Part shown: piece after piece, positions 25,264 to 33,835 of the stretch | Position numbering within the stretch: position 1 is the stretch's first letter | How the letters are laid out: every line of letters starts with the position of its first letter | Origin: Mycobacterium sp. OTB74 | Lineage (GTDB): Bacteria > Actinomycetota > Actinomycetes > Mycobacteriales > Mycobacteriaceae | Assembly: GCF_029892685.1 (NCBI RefSeq) | Contig: NZ_JARXVD010000008.1 | Location: 153,593 to 217,592, forward strand | Direction of reading: 5' to 3' | DNA: 64,000 nt | Made by a program: the position numbers and the translations under genes | Notes under the pieces: generated by a model | What the model was told of the DNA's origin: nothing | The model's database searches: none | The model's input: the letters and a program-made list of their open reading frames with translations, nothing else

Positions 25264-26867
25264 GAGGCCTTGGTCAGATCAAATCCCTTGTACCCGGCGG
25301 CCGCCACCTCGGCGCAGATGTCGTTGTACACCGAGAAGCCACCGATGAAGAGCATGAAAACGCGTGGCTTACCGGGCACATTGGCACCCAGGTACCACGA
25401 GTTCGCCTTGGTGAACAAAGTTCCGTCGGCGCGGCGGGCGAGCTCGGCGTTCCAGTCGTCAACCGCGTCCTCAGTCGCCTCGATCGCGGTGTAGCCGTGC
25501 GAGTCCAGGTACCCGATGGCGTCGGCAATCCAGTTCACGTGCGCCTCGGCATGCAGCACCATGTTGGCCAGCACGGCCGGCGCGCCGGGTCCGGACACCA
25601 TGAACATGTTCGGGAAGCCGTCCACAGCCAAGCCCAGGTAGCTGCGCGGCCCGTGGACCCAGTCGTCCTTGAGCTTCTCGCCTCCGCGGCCGACGATGTC
25701 GATGCGCGCCAGCGCACCGGTGAGGGCGTCGAAACCGGTGGCGAAGACGATGGCGTCCAGCTCGAACCGGGCATCGGCAGTGGTGATGCCGGTGGCGTCG
25801 ATGCGCTGGATCGGGGTCTTGCGAACGCTGACCAGCTTCACGTTCGGCTGGTTGAACGTCTCAAAGTAGTTGCTGTCAGTGCAGATTCGTTTGGTACCGA
25901 TCGGATGATCGTTCGGGATCAACATGTCCGCGATCTCGGGATCCTCGATGACCGCCCGGACCTTCTCGTCATAGAACTTCTTGGCCTCGGCGTTGGCCAC
26001 CTCGTCAACCATCTGATCGCTGAAGGTCTTGCTGAACAACACACCGCCCAGCTGCCAACGCTTTTCGAACTCGGCGCGGCGCTCGCTGTCGGACAGCTCC
26101 ATGGTCAGCTTGGGGTGCGCCAGGTGCGGCGAGCCGCCGCCGCTGCGCCAGGACAACCGACGCCGCTCGCCGTAATGCGCCTTGACCTCATCGGATTGCT
26201 CGGCACTGAGCGGCTGGTTGCGCGCAGGCACGGAGAAGTTCGGAGTGCGCTGGAAGACAACGAGTTCGGCGGCCTGCTCGGCCACCAGCGGCACAGTCTG
26301 GATGCCCGACGAACCGGTACCGATCACCGCGACGCGCTTGCCGGTGAAGTCCACGCCCTCATGCGGCCAGTTGGCGGTGTGGTACGTCTCGCCGGCGAAG
26401 GTCTCGACGCCCGGGATGTCCGGCAGCAGTGGCTCGGACAGCGCCCCGGTGGCCATCACGCAGAACCGGGCCGACACCACATGGCCGGCGTCAGTGGTCA
26501 CCGTCCAGCGCGACACGGCCTCGTCGAAGACTGCCGAAGCGACTCGGCTGTTCAACCGGATGTCGCGACGCAGGTCGAACCGGTCGGCGACGTGGTTGAT
26601 GTAGCTCAGGATTTCGGCCTGGGTGGCGTACTTCTCGGTCCAGGTCCAGTCCTGCTGCAGCTCGTCGGAGAACGAGTAGCAGTAGTCGACGCTCTCCACG
26701 TCGCACCGGGCGCCCGGGTACCGGTTGTGGTACCAGGTGCCACCCACATCGGGGGCCGCCTCGAACACCACCACCGAATGGCCTTCCGACCGCAGCTTGT
26801 GCAGTGCGTAAAGGCCGGCGAACCCGGCACCCACAACAACGACGTCAACCTGATCTGCGCTGCTCAC
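25260..26867 (-). CDS. Baeyer-Villiger-type flavin monooxygenase
   Basis: A 535-residue class B flavoprotein monooxygenase. The GTG at 26867 gives the proper N-terminal FAD motif VVVVGAGFAGLYALHKLRSE. The Baeyer-Villiger fingerprint FAGETYHTANWP (F-x-G-x3-H-x3-W-P) is complete, and a second Rossmann motif VIGTGSSGIQTVP binds NADPH. The longer frame that extends upstream runs through the divergent ferredoxin gene and is rejected. Such enzymes insert oxygen beside a ketone to make an ester or lactone. It is the first gene of a five-gene coupled operon (BVMO - SDR - SDR - LLM - NTF2). In steroid degradation such an enzyme can open the D ring or remove a side chain; the substrate is inferred. Confidence 0.9.
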   Translation of the reverse strand: MSSADQVDVVVVGAGFAGLYALHKLRSEGHSVVVFEAAPDVGGTWYHNRYPGARCDVESVDYCYSFSDELQQDWTWTEKYATQAEILSYINHVADRFDLRRDIRLNSRVASAVFDEAVSRWTVTTDAGHVVSARFCVMATGALSEPLLPDIPGVETFAGETYHTANWPHEGVDFTGKRVAVIGTGSSGIQTVPLVAEQAAELVVFQRTPNFSVPARNQPLSAEQSDEVKAHYGERRRLSWRSGGGSPHLAHPKLTMELSDSERRAEFEKRWQLGGVLFSKTFSDQMVDEVANAEAKKFYDEKVRAVIEDPEIADMLIPNDHPIGTKRICTDSNYFETFNQPNVKLVSVRKTPIQRIDATGITTADARFELDAIVFATGFDALTGALARIDIVGRGGEKLKDDWVHGPRSYLGLAVDGFPNMFMVSGPGAPAVLANMVLHAEAHVNWIADAIGYLDSHGYTAIEATEDAVDDWNAELARRADGTLFTKANSWYLGANVPGKPRVFMLFIGGFSVYNDICAEVAAAGYKGFDLTKAS

Positions 26868-26997
26868 AAGAAAGAAGTTAACCCTGCCCCAAATACCACA
26901 CTGCGGGGTGTCCCGGTGAACGGGCGACCCGCCGGACCCATCCCGGCCATCGGACCGGCCTGTAACCACGACCGGTGGCGGCCCCGACACTGGCCTC

Positions 26998-27282
26998 ATG
27001 ACAGACGTGAGCACAACCGTCGCGGTCGATCTCGACGGCCAGACCCACCACCTGAGCTGGCCAAAGGACAAAAGTTTGGTCGACACCATGCTGGACGCCG
27101 GCATCGATGTACCCCACTCGTGCCGGGAGGGCCACTGCGGTTCATGCGTGGCAACCCTGGTTTCCGGCAACGTCGACATGGTCGTCTGCGACATCCTCGA
27201 ACCATCCGATCTGGCCGACGGGTTGATCCTGGCCTGCCAGGCCCGTCCGGTGACCGCCGACGCCCATATCGACTTCGGATAA
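26998..27282 (+). CDS. Plant-type 2Fe-2S ferredoxin
   Basis: A 94-residue ferredoxin with the [2Fe-2S] ligand pattern Cys-x4-Cys-x2-Cys (CREGHCGSC, about residues 42-50) and the fourth Cys in LILACQARPV. The domain stands alone, unlike KshB or HsaB, where it is fused to or accompanied by a flavin reductase. It is divergent from the Baeyer-Villiger gene (131 bp) and upstream of the HsaA-like gene. The obvious partner in the window is the Rieske oxygenase KshA at 35.8-36.9 kb. No dedicated reductase was seen. Confidence 0.9.
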   Translation: MTDVSTTVAVDLDGQTHHLSWPKDKSLVDTMLDAGIDVPHSCREGHCGSCVATLVSGNVDMVVCDILEPSDLADGLILACQARPVTADAHIDFG

Positions 27283-27375
27283 GGATTTTCGCCCGCTGAC
27301 CGGGATCAGCTTCCCGGCACCCCGCGGGTGCGGTAAACCATCAGTTAGCCCACCACAGGAGTTAGGACAACGACC

Positions 27376-28557
27376 ATGACCCAGCGGGTTATCGACAAGC
27401 TCGGTGACATTGCCGACCAGCTACGCGAACAGGCTTGGGAGGCAGAGAAGTTGGGCCAGCTGCCCGACGAAACAGTCAAGCTGATGAAGACCACGGGCAA
27501 CATCCGCCTGCTGCAGCCCAAGGAGTACGGCGGCCTGGAGGTCCATCCCCGCGAATTCGCCGAAACCGTCATGGCCACCGCCGCCCTAGACCCCGCCGCG
27601 GGCTGGATCAACGGTGTGGTCGGCGTGCACCCCTACCAGCTGGCCTACGCCGACCCGAAGGTCGCCGCCGAAATCTGGGTGACCGATCAGGACACCTGGG
27701 TGGCCTCGCCGTATGCGCCGCAGGGTGTGGCCCGCCCCGTTGATGGTGGGTACATCTTCAACGGCCGCTGGCAGTTCAGCTCCGGCACCGACCACTGCGA
27801 CTGGATCTTCCTGGGCGCCATGCTCGGCGACGACGAGGGCAAGCCCGTCATGCCGCCGCAGATGCTGCACATGATCCTGCCCCGCAGCGACTACGAAATC
27901 GTCCAAGACTCCTGGAACGTGGTCGGCCTGCGCGGAACCGGCTCCAAGGACGTCATCGTCAAAGACGCCTTCGTGCCGACCTACCGCACCATGGACGCCA
28001 CCAAGGTGATGGATGGCCGCGCTCAGGTCGAGGCCGGCATGACCGAAACGCTGTACCTGATGCCGTGGTCGACCATGTTCCCGCTGGGCATTTCGTCCGC
28101 CGTCATCGGCATCGCCGAGGGCGCCCTGGCCGCCGCACTCGACTACCAGCGCGAACGAGTCAACTCCAGTGGCGTGGCCATCAAGGACGACCCCTACGTC
28201 ATGTACGCCATCGGTGAGGCCGCCGCCGACATCAACGCCGCCCGCCAGGAACTGCTGGCCAACGTCGACCGGATCTACGACATGGTCGACGCCGGCAAAG
28301 AAGTGTCCTTCGAAGACCGCGCCGCCGGCCGGCGCACCCAGATCCGGTCGGTGTGGCGCGCGGTGTCCGCCGTCGACGAAATCTTCGCCCGCTGCGGCGG
28401 CAATGCCACCCGCATGGACAAGCCGTTGCAACGGTACTGGCGAGACGCACACGTCGGCCAAGCCCACGCCATCCACGTCCCCGGCACCACCTTCCACGCG
28501 TCGGCGCTGAGCAGCTTGGGCGTCGATCCCCAGGGTCCGCTGCGAGGCATGATCTGA
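27376..28557 (+). CDS. HsaA-like flavin-dependent hydroxylase (acyl-CoA dehydrogenase fold)
   Basis: A 393-residue group D monooxygenase related to HsaA, the oxygenase that hydroxylates 3-HSA in steroid A/B-ring degradation. Sequence blocks include LPDETVKLMKTTGNIRLLQP, EYGGLEVHPREFAETVMATA, FNGRWQFSSGTDHCDWIFLG, SWNVVGLRGTGSKDVIVKDA and the ending VPGTTFHASALSSLGVD. True acyl-CoA dehydrogenases have a catalytic Glu that this group lacks. CAGGAG lies upstream of the ATG. The extradiol dioxygenase gene follows after 1 nt, which supports sequential hydroxylation and ring cleavage. The usual HsaB flavin reductase is not seen here. Confidence 0.85.
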   Translation: MTQRVIDKLGDIADQLREQAWEAEKLGQLPDETVKLMKTTGNIRLLQPKEYGGLEVHPREFAETVMATAALDPAAGWINGVVGVHPYQLAYADPKVAAEIWVTDQDTWVASPYAPQGVARPVDGGYIFNGRWQFSSGTDHCDWIFLGAMLGDDEGKPVMPPQMLHMILPRSDYEIVQDSWNVVGLRGTGSKDVIVKDAFVPTYRTMDATKVMDGRAQVEAGMTETLYLMPWSTMFPLGISSAVIGIAEGALAAALDYQRERVNSSGVAIKDDPYVMYAIGEAAADINAARQELLANVDRIYDMVDAGKEVSFEDRAAGRRTQIRSVWRAVSAVDEIFARCGGNATRMDKPLQRYWRDAHVGQAHAIHVPGTTFHASALSSLGVDPQGPLRGMI

Positions 28558-28558
28558 C

Positions 28559-29467
28559 GTGACGGATCTGAAAAGCCTGGGCTATGTGAAGGTCCAGACC
28601 GCCGACATCGAGCGCTGGCGCCAATTCGCTTTCGACGTACTGGGTTTCGCACCGAGCAGCGGTCCCGACCCCGACGCCCTGTATCTGCGGATGGATGAGC
28701 GGCCCGCGCGCATCATCGTCGTTCCCGCCGATGCCGACCGGATCGTGACCGTCGGCTGGGAAGTGCGTGACGGCGCGGCCCTGCGCCGGGTGCAGGCGTC
28801 GCTGGATGCTGCCGGTGTGGCCTGGGAGCAGCTCTCGCAGGGTGACGCCGACGTTCGTCGGGTCGAAGAGGTCATCGCCTTCCCCGACCCCGCCGGCAAC
28901 TACCTCGAGGTCTTCCACAGCGCGGTGCTGGACCACAGCCCGGTGGTGACCCCGTTCGGCGCCCGCTTCGTCACCGGCAGCATGGGACTGGGCCACGTGG
29001 TGATGCCCGCCCAAGACGTCAACGGCCTGTTCGCCTTCTACACCGACGTACTGGGCTTCCTGCCCCGCGGCGCGTTCCGGGTCCCCGCCCCGCCGCAGTT
29101 CGGGCCGCTGCGGGTGCGGTTCCTGGGACTGAACGAGAGGCACCACAGCCTGGCCATCTGCCCCGCCGCGACGCTGCGTGACCCCGGCTTGATCCACCTC
29201 ATGGTCGAAGTCGACACCCTTGACGCCGTCGGGCAGGCCCTCGACCGCGTGAACCGCGACGGCTTCCAGCTGTCTTCGACGCTGGGCCGGCACACCAACG
29301 ACAAAATGGTGTCGTTCTACGTGCGGTCGCCCGGCGACTGGGACATCGAATTCGGCACCGAAGGGATGCGGGTCGACGAAAGGTATTACACCGCAGAGGA
29401 AATCACCGCCGACAGCTACTGGGGCCATGAGTGGACGGGCACTCCTCCGCGCGCCATGCTGCCGTGA
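28559..29467 (+). CDS. HsaC/BphC-like extradiol ring-cleavage dioxygenase
   Basis: A 302-residue type I extradiol dioxygenase with two vicinal-oxygen-chelate modules. The iron ligands are visible in the second: His in MGLGHVVMPA (about 143), His in LIHLMVEVDT and Glu in WDIEFGTEG. Catalytic His/Tyr positions also appear conserved (NERHHSLAI, KMVSFYVRSP). It starts at a GTG 1 nt after the HsaA-like stop and overlaps the next gene by 4 bp. It would cleave the catechol made by the HsaA-like enzyme, with the HsaD-like hydrolase (21.4 kb) acting next. These three define a complete 4,9-seco-type ring-opening route. Confidence 0.9.
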   Translation: MTDLKSLGYVKVQTADIERWRQFAFDVLGFAPSSGPDPDALYLRMDERPARIIVVPADADRIVTVGWEVRDGAALRRVQASLDAAGVAWEQLSQGDADVRRVEEVIAFPDPAGNYLEVFHSAVLDHSPVVTPFGARFVTGSMGLGHVVMPAQDVNGLFAFYTDVLGFLPRGAFRVPAPPQFGPLRVRFLGLNERHHSLAICPAATLRDPGLIHLMVEVDTLDAVGQALDRVNRDGFQLSSTLGRHTNDKMVSFYVRSPGDWDIEFGTEGMRVDERYYTAEEITADSYWGHEWTGTPPRAMLP

Positions 29468-30924
29468 CCGCTGACGTGACTCCGGTCCCCGCGTCGTCGA
29501 TTACGACGTGGGACGACGAAGCTGACGTCGTCATCGTCGGTTACGGCATCTCCGGTGCGGCCGCTGCGGTGGAGGCCTCCGCTGCCGGTGCCGACGTACT
29601 GGTGGTGGAGCGCACCGGCGGCTGGGGCGGCGCGGCCGCCATGGCCGGTGGCTTCGTTTATCTGGGTGGCGGCACCGCGCTGCAAAAGGCTTGCGGCTTT
29701 GATGATTCCGCCGAGAACATGGCCGCTTTCCTGAAGGTCGCCATGGGCCCGGGCGCTGACGAGAACCGGATCGACGACTACTGCGCGGGCAGCGTCGCCC
29801 ACTACGACTGGCTGGTGCGCTGCGGCGTGCCGTTCAATCCGGTGTTCTGGGGCGAACCAGGCTGGGAGCCGCCCGGCGATCAAGGTCTGATGTACACCGG
29901 CGGCGAAAATGCCTTCCCGTACAACACTATTGCTGCCCCGGCGCCTCGCGGGCATGTGCCGGAGATGGCCGACAAGGTGGCCGGCGAACGCAGTGCCGGC
30001 TACATGTTGGTCAAGCCGTTGGTGGACACCGCTACCGCGCAGGGAACTCGCGCGGTGTACGACACTCACGTGCAATCGCTGGTCGTCGATGACGGCCGGG
30101 TGGTCGGCATCGTCGCGCGCCGCTACAGCGATACCGTCGCGATCAAGGCGCGCCGCGGTGTGGTGCTGGCCTCGGGCAGCTTCGCCTACAGCGACGCGAT
30201 GGTCGCGCAGTACGCGCCGCGACTCGCGGGGCGTCCGGCGGCCAGCGTCGAGCAGCACGACGGGCGGTCCATCCGGATGGCTCAGGCGCTTGGCGCCGAC
30301 TTGGCGCACATGGATGCCACCGAGGTGGCGTTCTTCTGCGACCCGCAACAGTTGGTCCGGGGCATCCTGGTCAACGGACGCGGGCAACGCTACATCGCCG
30401 AGGACACCTACCCGGGTCGGATCGGCCAGCAGACGCTGTACTACCAAGAAGACACCGTCTACCTGATCATCGATGGCGACGCGCAAGAGGAAGCGACGGC
30501 TGCAGTTTCGGCCACTCCGTTCCTGCGCCGCGAGGCCACCTGGGTGTGCGAGACCGTCGCCGAATTGGAGGCCGAAATCGGCTTGCCGACCGGCACGCTG
30601 CAGAACACGGTCGCCTATTACAACGAGCACGCGGCCCGGGGAGAGGATCCGCTGCTGCACAAGAAGTCACTGTGGTTGCGGCCGATCGGGTCTCCGGTGG
30701 GTGCTATTGATCTGCGGTCCAGCACGGGCGGCTTCACCCTCGGCGGACTGATGACCACGCTGGACGGCCGGGTGCTGCACGTCAGCGGCGAACCGATCCC
30801 TGGTTTGTTCGCCGCCGGACGGGCCGCTGCCGGTCTGGCGGCATGGGGTTACGCCAGCGGCGTCTCGCTGGGTGACGGCAGTTTCTACGGACGACGAGCC
30901 GGGAAGTCGGCGGCGGCAGGCTAG
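29464..30924 (+). CDS. KstD-like FAD-dependent dehydrogenase (fumarate reductase/flavoprotein family)
   Basis: A 486-residue flavoprotein starting at a GTG that overlaps the upstream stop (GTGA). It has the FAD motif DVVIVGYGISGAAAAVEASA, LVVERTGGWGGAAAMAGGFV, a late motif GVVLASGSFAYSDAM, and the C-terminal GLFAAGRAAAGLAAWGYASG. It belongs to the 3-ketosteroid dehydrogenase / fumarate reductase group, but at about 490 residues it is shorter than KstD (about 560) and diverges in the substrate cap. It could desaturate a different ring or later intermediate. It is coupled to the extradiol dioxygenase gene and followed by a terminator. Confidence 0.82.
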   Translation: MTADVTPVPASSITTWDDEADVVIVGYGISGAAAAVEASAAGADVLVVERTGGWGGAAAMAGGFVYLGGGTALQKACGFDDSAENMAAFLKVAMGPGADENRIDDYCAGSVAHYDWLVRCGVPFNPVFWGEPGWEPPGDQGLMYTGGENAFPYNTIAAPAPRGHVPEMADKVAGERSAGYMLVKPLVDTATAQGTRAVYDTHVQSLVVDDGRVVGIVARRYSDTVAIKARRGVVLASGSFAYSDAMVAQYAPRLAGRPAASVEQHDGRSIRMAQALGADLAHMDATEVAFFCDPQQLVRGILVNGRGQRYIAEDTYPGRIGQQTLYYQEDTVYLIIDGDAQEEATAAVSATPFLRREATWVCETVAELEAEIGLPTGTLQNTVAYYNEHAARGEDPLLHKKSLWLRPIGSPVGAIDLRSSTGGFTLGGLMTTLDGRVLHVSGEPIPGLFAAGRAAAGLAAWGYASGVSLGDGSFYGRRAGKSAAAG

Positions 30925-30943
30925 TCGCCGCCGCACCTCATTA

Positions 30944-30964
30944 CCAGCTCTGAGCTGGCCTTTT
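30944..30964 (+). terminator. Short intrinsic terminator after the KstD-like gene
   Basis: CCAGCT-ctg-AGCTGG stem followed by CCTTTT, 20 nt past the stop codon. Confidence 0.65.
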
Positions 30965-30972
30965 AGCTGAGG

Positions 30973-31003
30973 GTAGTCCCGCATCAGGACGGTGCGGGAC
31001 TAC
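30973..31003. repeat. Perfect 11-bp hairpin in the IclR-gene upstream region
   Basis: GTAGTCCCGCA (30973-30983) and TGCGGGACTAC (30993-31003) are separated by 9 nt. No T-run follows on the plus strand. It could be a second terminator barrier or an operator. Confidence 0.6.
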
Positions 31004-31076
31004 TCAGCATGCATATATTCACGTCACTTTGAAAGTTCTATGTGACAGCGCCCACCTTCGTGTGATACAAACAGGA

Positions 31077-31095
31077 ATATTACTAATAGTAATAT
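31077..31095. promoter_or_regulatory. AT-rich palindrome, probable operator of the IclR-type regulator
   Basis: ATATTACT-aat-AGTAATAT is a perfect inverted repeat with a 3-nt centre, strikingly AT-rich against this genome. It lies 32 nt before the preferred start codon and covers an alternative ATG. IclR-family regulators usually bind such palindromes and often repress their own gene. Binding is inferred. Confidence 0.6.
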
Positions 31096-31126
31096 GACCA
31101 CTCAGCAACGAAGCTCGGAGGCCGAG

Positions 31127-31927
31127 ATGACCGCATCAGTCGAATCCACCACCCCCAGTGCCGTCATCGACCGGGTTTCCCTGGTTCTCGACGCATTCGA
31201 CGGTCCGGGCCGGCTGACACTTGCTCAGATCGTGCGCCGCACCGGCCTGCCTCGCTCCTCGGCCCACCGCATGCTGGAGCGTCTGGTGCAGCTGCGCTTC
31301 TTGCGGCGCAACGGCCGCGACTACGAACTGGGCATGCGCCTGGTCGAACTCGGCTCGCTGGCCGTGCACCAGGATCGGATGCACCGCGCCGCCGGTCCCC
31401 TGCTTCACGAACTGCACCGCGCCACCGGACTGGTCGTGCACCTGGCCGTGCTGGACGGCAGCGATGTGGTCTATCTGGAGAAGGTCGGCAACGGCATGAT
31501 GACGGTGCTGCCGTCGCGCGTCGGCGGCCGTCAGCCGGCGCACTGTACCGCCGTCGGCAAGGCGATTCTGGCCTACAACCAGGACGCCGAAGTCGACCTG
31601 ATGAGCCGCAAGACCAAATATTCGATCGGCAATCACGCCCAGCTGACCACCGAACTCGCCAAGGTGCGGGCACGAGGCGTGGCCATCGAGCGCGAGGAGT
31701 CAGTGCCCGGATTCGGTTGTGTCGCAGCGCCTATCGGCCGGCAGGGCGAGGCAGTTGCCGCCGTATCCGTGTGCGGGCCGATCAACCGCATGGCCTTCGA
31801 ACAATTGACCGCCCCGGTCCGGATGACCGCCATGGGCATCTGGCGCAACGCCGAAGACTCCCGGGTGGTGCCCACGCTGCAGCCGCTGCGCCCGCTGCGT
31901 ATGGGTCCGGCCCTGCAGTACGCGTGA
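31127..31927 (+). CDS. IclR-family transcriptional regulator
   Basis: A 266-residue regulator. The winged helix-turn-helix is at about residues 12-75 (VIDRVSLVLDAFDGPGRLTL, IVRRTGLPRSSAHRMLERLV), followed by the IclR effector domain (LHRATGLVVHLAVLDGSDVV, YLEKVG, AHCTAVGKAILAY, ESVPGFGCVAAPIGRQGEAV). ATG 31127 is chosen because GGAGG precedes it; the upstream ATG at 31094 lies inside the palindrome and has no ribosome binding site. It is divergent from nothing and sits between two blocks of catabolic genes, leading an esterase and SDR group. IclR proteins commonly control aromatic or steroid-like catabolism, with the effector being a pathway compound. Confidence 0.9.
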   Translation: MTASVESTTPSAVIDRVSLVLDAFDGPGRLTLAQIVRRTGLPRSSAHRMLERLVQLRFLRRNGRDYELGMRLVELGSLAVHQDRMHRAAGPLLHELHRATGLVVHLAVLDGSDVVYLEKVGNGMMTVLPSRVGGRQPAHCTAVGKAILAYNQDAEVDLMSRKTKYSIGNHAQLTTELAKVRARGVAIEREESVPGFGCVAAPIGRQGEAVAAVSVCGPINRMAFEQLTAPVRMTAMGIWRNAEDSRVVPTLQPLRPLRMGPALQYA

Positions 31928-31958
31928 GCGTTATGCGAGTTGCGAGCGCGGATCGCGC

Positions 31959-32870
31959 GTGAGTCTCGACCCACAGATCGCCGGTCTGCTCGACGCACTC
32001 AATAGCGCATTTCCGGACCTGCCCTCGATGACGGGCGCCCAGGCGCGGGCCGCAATCCGGGCGCGATACGTCCCACCGGCTGAGCCCGAGCCGGTCGCGT
32101 CGGTCACCGATACCGTCGTCACTGGCATCCCGGTGCGGATCTATCGGCCGGAATCGACCGAACCAGTGCCCATCCTGGTGTTCGCGCACGGCGGCGGATT
32201 CGTCTTCTGTGACCTCGACACCCACGACGGATTGTGCCGAAGTTTTGCCAACCTGCTTGATTCCGTGGTGATTTCGGTCGACTACCGGCTAGCTCCCGAA
32301 CGCCGATTCCCCGCCGCGACCGAGGACATGTACACCGTCACCCAATGGGCCGCGGCGCACGCCGCCGAAGTAGGCGGCGACCCCACGCGGTTGATGGTCG
32401 GCGGCGACAGCGCAGGCGGCAACCTGGCAGCGGTCACCGCACTGATGACCCGGGACCGAGGCGGCGCGCCTTTGTCCGCACAGGTACTGCTGTACCCGGT
32501 ACTGGCCGCCGACTTCACCAACAGCTCCTATCGAGACTTCGGCACCGGCTTCTACAACACCGCCACCGCCATGCAGTGGTACTGGGACCAGTACGTCCCC
32601 AGCGCCGTCGATCGGGAAAACCCTTACGCAGCGCCACTTCTGGCTGCACATGCCGATCTACCGCCGACCGTGATCGCCATTACCGGGTACGACCCATTGC
32701 GTGACGAAGCACTGGCGTACGCTGCTTCATTACGGTCTGCCGGCGTCCCGGTCACCGAATTGCGTTACGACGGCGCCATCCACGGCTTCATGACCATGCC
32801 GTCCCTGGACCTGGCTCACCGCGCCCGGCGCGAGGTATGCCAAGCTCTGGGACAGATCCTGTCCCGCTGA
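31959..32870 (+). CDS. HSL-family esterase/lipase (alpha/beta hydrolase, HGGG motif)
   Basis: A 303-residue hormone-sensitive-lipase-type esterase starting at a GTG 31 bp after the IclR stop. The oxyanion motif HGGGF, the nucleophile GGDSAGG (GDSAGGN), the Asp in GYDPLRDEA and the His in AIHGFMT are all present, so it should be active. It matches the Lip proteins of mycobacteria. In the cluster it might hydrolyse the ester or lactone formed by the Baeyer-Villiger enzyme. It is probably cotranscribed with the following SDR (gap about 16 bp). Confidence 0.9.
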   Translation: MSLDPQIAGLLDALNSAFPDLPSMTGAQARAAIRARYVPPAEPEPVASVTDTVVTGIPVRIYRPESTEPVPILVFAHGGGFVFCDLDTHDGLCRSFANLLDSVVISVDYRLAPERRFPAATEDMYTVTQWAAAHAAEVGGDPTRLMVGGDSAGGNLAAVTALMTRDRGGAPLSAQVLLYPVLAADFTNSSYRDFGTGFYNTATAMQWYWDQYVPSAVDRENPYAAPLLAAHADLPPTVIAITGYDPLRDEALAYAASLRSAGVPVTELRYDGAIHGFMTMPSLDLAHRARREVCQALGQILSR

Positions 32871-32886
32871 ACATCAGGAGATCATC

Positions 32887-33741
32887 ATCGGTACCTACGC
32901 TGTGACCGGATCGGCTTCCGGTATGGGATACCAAGCAGCACAACGACTGCGCGACCATGGGCACACCGTGATCGGGGTCGATCTCAAGGATGCGGACGTG
33001 ATCGCCGATCTGTCGACCGCAGCCGGTCGCCGCACGGCCGGTGACGAAGTGCTGAGGCTGTCTGACCATCGGCTGGACGGCGCGGTGCTGGCTGCGGGCA
33101 TCGGTCCCGGCGACGGTGCTGATCGACCCCGGTTGATCGCACAGATCAATTTCTTCGGTGTCGTTGAGCTGTTGTCTGCTTGGCGGCCGGCGCTCGCGGC
33201 GACAGGTCATGCGAAAGTCGTTGCCATAGGCAGTAACTCCACAACCACAACGCCTGTCGTCCCCCGCCGCACCATCGGCGCACTACTGGCCGGCGACGCC
33301 GACAAGGCGACCCGGTCGGTCCAGCTCTTCGGTAGCGGGGCGTCAGCCATCATGTACGCGGCATCCAAGATCGCGCTGAGCCGCTGGGTACGGCGCAACG
33401 CGGTGACGCCGGAATGGGCCGGCAGTGGCATCCGGCTCAACGCGTTGGCGCCGGGCGCTATCCTGACGCCGCTGTTGCAGGCCCAGCTCGACTCGCCTCG
33501 GGAAGGCAAGGCTGTTCGGAACTTCCCGATCCCCAGCGGCGGTTTCGGCGACCCCGGCCAGCTGGCCGACTGGATCATTTTCATGCTGTCCGATGCCGCG
33601 GAGTTCCTTTGTGGCAGCATAATTTTCGTCGACGGCGGCACCGATGCCTACTTCCGGCCGGATGGCTGGCCAAAGGCGGTTCCGCTACGTGGCGTGCCCC
33701 GGTACCTGTGGAAGTTCCTGCGGTACGGCAAGACGCGATAA
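32887..33741 (+). CDS. 3-alpha-hydroxysteroid dehydrogenase-like SDR with an ATC in the start position
   Basis: An SDR of the 3-alpha-HSD/carbonyl reductase group: TYAVTGSASGMGYQAAQRLR, then VIGVDLKDADVIADLSTAAG, a truncated middle, Tyr-x3-Lys as YAASK, and LNALAPGAILTPLLQAQLDS. The beta-strand before the glycine motif requires translation to begin at GTYAVTG, but the codon there (32887) is ATC, placed exactly 6 nt after AGGAG. The nearest standard start is GTG 32902, which would delete the first strand and has no ribosome binding site. Either ATC is used as a rare initiation codon, or the start was lost by one substitution, or there is a sequencing error. Role: interconversion of 3-hydroxy and 3-keto steroids, inferred from family. 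Confidence 0.8.
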   Translation: MGTYAVTGSASGMGYQAAQRLRDHGHTVIGVDLKDADVIADLSTAAGRRTAGDEVLRLSDHRLDGAVLAAGIGPGDGADRPRLIAQINFFGVVELLSAWRPALAATGHAKVVAIGSNSTTTTPVVPRRTIGALLAGDADKATRSVQLFGSGASAIMYAASKIALSRWVRRNAVTPEWAGSGIRLNALAPGAILTPLLQAQLDSPREGKAVRNFPIPSGGFGDPGQLADWIIFMLSDAAEFLCGSIIFVDGGTDAYFRPDGWPKAVPLRGVPRYLWKFLRYGKTR

Positions 33742-33835
33742 ATTCTGCCACCGCCAACTCCCGGTCACCGGACACTGCGCGTCCGTCGCGTCGGCCCACT
33801 CGCGACAATCAAGGGGCAACGAAAGGATGTGCAGC

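Noticed and set aside
25497..27299. 600-codon plus-strand frame over the Baeyer-Villiger gene
   Set aside because: Antisense to a well-supported monooxygenase and runs through the ferredoxin gene in another frame.
27310..27340. CCGGG-n8-CCCGG upstream of the HsaA-like gene as a third PadR-type operator
   Set aside because: Only the GGG/CCC core matches, the flanks differ, and GC-rich DNA gives such repeats by chance.
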